Source: JAMWZF01 sp041628615 (GTDB lineage Bacteria > Pseudomonadota > Alphaproteobacteria > Rhodobacterales > Rhodobacteraceae). From it: 16,183 bases of DNA. The notes below the pieces were generated by a model that saw only the letters and a list, made by a program, of their open reading frames with translations, had not been told where the DNA came from and ran no database searches. The DNA is taken from positions 1 through 16,183 of the forward strand of contig JBFKOW010000072.1 in NCBI GenBank assembly GCA_041628615.1. The letters are read 5' to 3'. Shown here one piece after another: positions 14,653-16,183 of the stretch. The position numbers and the translations under genes were made by a program. Position 1 is the first letter of the stretch, and every line of letters begins with the position of its first letter.

Positions 14653-15894
14653 TCAGCCGCCGGTCGCGGCGGATTGGTTGACCGCGTGGACCGACGCCGC
14701 CAGCTTGTGGATTTCCTTGCGCAGCGGGTTCTTCGGGATCCCCTCCGCCATCGGAACGCCGTGGTCGGCGTTCTGCGCCACCTGCCTGCCGCCGTCGGGC
14801 AGCTGCACCTCGATGCCGATGCCCAGGCTCTCGGCCAACCGCTTGACCCGCGACTTGCCGTTCAGGTCGGTGAATTTCGGGCCGCGGTTCAGCAGGAACC
14901 GCAGCTTGTCGAAGGGCAGGTCCTCGGCCTGCAGGGCACGCTTCATCCGCAGCGTGTTCTGGGCGGACCGCATGTCCATCTCGATCATCGCGAAGTAGAC
15001 ATGGGCGGCTTCGAGCACCGCCTGGCTCCACTCGACGATGGTGGTGGGCATGTCGATGACCACGTAGTCGAAGTTCTGCCGGGCCATGTCGATCACCCGG
15101 TTGATGTCCTCGCTGGACACGATGTCGAGCGGGATCAGCTCCATCGGCGCGGTCAGGACGTGGAGCTTGTCCTCGTAGCTCAGCAGCGCCTGCATGAAGC
15201 TTTCCGCGTCCATCGATTCGGTGTCGCTCAGAAGTTCGAACACCGCCTCGCGGCGCGGCAGGTCGAGGTAGGTCGACGCCGATCCGAACTGCAGGTCGAA
15301 ATCGAGCAGGCAGACCCGCGGCGGGTCCTTCTTGTCGATCGTCGCCAGTTCCCAGGCGAGGTTGACGGCCAGCGTGGTGGTGCCGGTGCCGCCGGCCATG
15401 CCGTGGACCGGGATGACCACCCCGTTGCGGTCGGTGGTGGCCTTCAGCTTGGTCTGGTTCTCCGGCGCGACCTTCGGTTCCTCCGGCTCGGCCAGGACCC
15501 GGGCGATGGCCCCGGCCAGTTCGCCCTCGGGAAGCGGGTAGGGGACGAACTCGTCGCCGCCCTCGCGCAACAGCTGGTGCAGCGCCGCCGGCGTCACGTC
15601 CTCGGCGATCAGGATGACCTTGATCTCGCGGGTCTTGGCGGCGGCGATGATGTCGGTGATGAGGGCGAGGTTGTCCTCGTCCTCGGCGTCGAGCGCCACG
15701 GCGATGAACTGGAGCGCCTCGGCCTCGGGCTGCTCCAGGAAGGCCAGCGCGTCCTCGAACGCCAGGTCGCCCCAGGATTCGCCCAGCGCGGCCTCCATGT
15801 CCTCGATCAGGAGGTCGAACACCTGCACGTCTCGGCTGATCGTGCAGGCCGTGATCGGCTGCGGCTCGGGTTGCAAAACGGCAGTGCTGCTCAT
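14653..15894 (-). CDS. cpaE: Tad pilus localisation factor CpaE/TadZ with atypical P-loop
   Basis: CpaE/TadZ is a MinD/ParA-like protein that places the Tad machine, often at a pole. The 413-residue product has a receiver-like N-terminal domain (about 15-135) without an obvious phosphorylation motif, then a SIMIBI-type ATPase domain (about 157-390). The P-loop reads HGMAGGTGTTT at 164-174. The signature lysine of deviant Walker A motifs and the catalytic Walker A lysine are both absent, with Thr172 in the latter position. DFDLQFG at 198-204 and the Walker B strand YVVID at 277-281 are retained. AAGGA lies 9 bases before the ATG. It is the first gene of the visible Tad run, with 289 non-coding bases upstream to the window edge. 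Identity is sure; nucleotide binding is doubtful. Confidence 0.93.
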   Translation of the reverse strand: MSSTAVLQPEPQPITACTISRDVQVFDLLIEDMEAALGESWGDLAFEDALAFLEQPEAEALQFIAVALDAEDEDNLALITDIIAAAKTREIKVILIAEDVTPAALHQLLREGGDEFVPYPLPEGELAGAIARVLAEPEEPKVAPENQTKLKATTDRNGVVIPVHGMAGGTGTTTLAVNLAWELATIDKKDPPRVCLLDFDLQFGSASTYLDLPRREAVFELLSDTESMDAESFMQALLSYEDKLHVLTAPMELIPLDIVSSEDINRVIDMARQNFDYVVIDMPTTIVEWSQAVLEAAHVYFAMIEMDMRSAQNTLRMKRALQAEDLPFDKLRFLLNRGPKFTDLNGKSRVKRLAESLGIGIEVQLPDGGRQVAQNADHGVPMAEGIPKNPLRKEIHKLAASVHAVNQSAATGG

Positions 15895-16183
15895 GGCCTG
15901 TTGTCCTTACACGTGGGAACCACCCGTTTTCGGCGGGTCACGACTTGCTTTGCCTTGTGGAAGCCCCGGCCCGTCTACGCAGGACGGAACACCCCTCACA
16001 GGGAAATTCCCGGACAAACGTGACCAGATTGGGGCCAAAAAATCGTCATTGTGCGATTTCGCGAACGATCCGGGGCCGATGCGGCGGTTTGTTGAATGGC
16101 CGGGACGGGGGCGTCTGGCCGCCGCGCGGCCGGGACGGGTGCGGTTGCGGCCCCCCGAACGTGACGCCGCCCGGGCGGCGGCC
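15895..16183. other. Upstream region of cpaE with no supported gene
   Basis: No reading frame of convincing composition covers these 289 bases on either strand. The part next to cpaE (to about 16060) is less GC-rich and should hold its promoter, but I found no convincing -35/-10 pair. Short palindromes are GGGAAATTCCC (16001-16011) and the arms ACCCG/CGGGT at about 15929-15945. The outer 100 bases are very GC-rich and contain GGCCGGGACGGG twice (16098-16109 and 16128-16139). The 3' end of an upstream gene could begin there, but I cannot show it. Confidence 0.5.
16037..16059 (-). terminator. Weak intrinsic-terminator-like hairpin upstream of cpaE
   Basis: Read on the minus strand, AAATCG (16059-16054) pairs with CGATTT (16045-16040) across 8 bases and runs into six consecutive T (16042-16037). 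The stem is short and AT-rich, so it is weak. If real, it would end a transcript arriving from beyond the window and make cpaE the first gene of its own unit. The same A/T tract could instead be part of a promoter. Confidence 0.3.

Noticed and set aside
13145..16023. Long + strand open frames opposite cpaF and cpaE
   Set aside because: Same GC-driven artefact; the minus strand holds proteins with full diagnostic motifs and proper start signals.
1..16183. Search for tRNA, rRNA, CRISPR arrays, insertion sequences and phage genes
   Set aside because: No cloverleaf-like sequence, spaced direct repeats, transposase motifs or phage structural genes were seen; by eye only.

Overview
The window is high-GC DNA with almost no non-coding space. 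Its gene content and order point to an alphaproteobacterium of the Rhodobacterales (Rhodobacteraceae). The evidence is an fhs-folD pair, a Lhr-type helicase followed by pdeM, a Tad/Flp pilus export cluster in alphaproteobacterial order, and intergenic palindromes of a style I associate with this family. I cannot name a species.

Layout. (1) Bases 1-2336, + strand: one-carbon metabolism. The 3' part of fhs (formate-tetrahydrofolate ligase, cut by the window edge) is followed by folD, with a perfect 11-bp hairpin between them. (2) Bases 2326-5576, - strand: two members of the 'ligase-associated DNA damage response' set, a DEXH helicase and the PdeM phosphoesterase. The partner ATP-dependent ligase and MBL-fold exonuclease are not in the window. 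pdeM overlaps the end of folD tail to tail. (3) Bases 5626-6018, + strand: a small DUF1428/YbaA-like protein, divergent from the helicase. Its last codons lie inside the first of three consecutive palindromes that fill the convergent junction with the next gene. (4) Bases 6086-9185: a divergent pair of uncharacterised genes. One encodes a winged-helix plus AAA+ ATPase (- strand), the other a polytopic membrane protein with a GT-C glycosyltransferase-like first loop (+ strand). They share a 166-bp region with a credible sigma-70 promoter overlapped by a 12-bp perfect palindrome. (5) Bases 9223-15894, - strand, transcribed right to left: cpaE/tadZ, cpaF/tadA, tadB, tadC, tadD, a second TPR lipoprotein and cpaA/tadV. 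(6) The last 289 bases hold no gene I can support; there is a weak terminator-like hairpin and a short direct repeat.

How the genes work together. In the Tad system CpaE positions the machine, CpaF powers assembly, TadB and TadC form the inner-membrane platform, the TPR lipoproteins support the outer-membrane side, and CpaA processes prepilin. The pilin (flp), cpaB, cpaC and the pseudopilins tadE/F are absent here and would lie elsewhere. The strongest candidate for something undescribed is the wHTH-AAA+ ATPase paired with the GT-C-like membrane protein next to the pilus genes. Two smaller points are the CpaE P-loop, which lacks both signature lysines, and a hairpin that would hide the tadD ribosome-binding site. 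Nothing in the window looks like a CRISPR array, a phage, an insertion sequence or an RNA gene.
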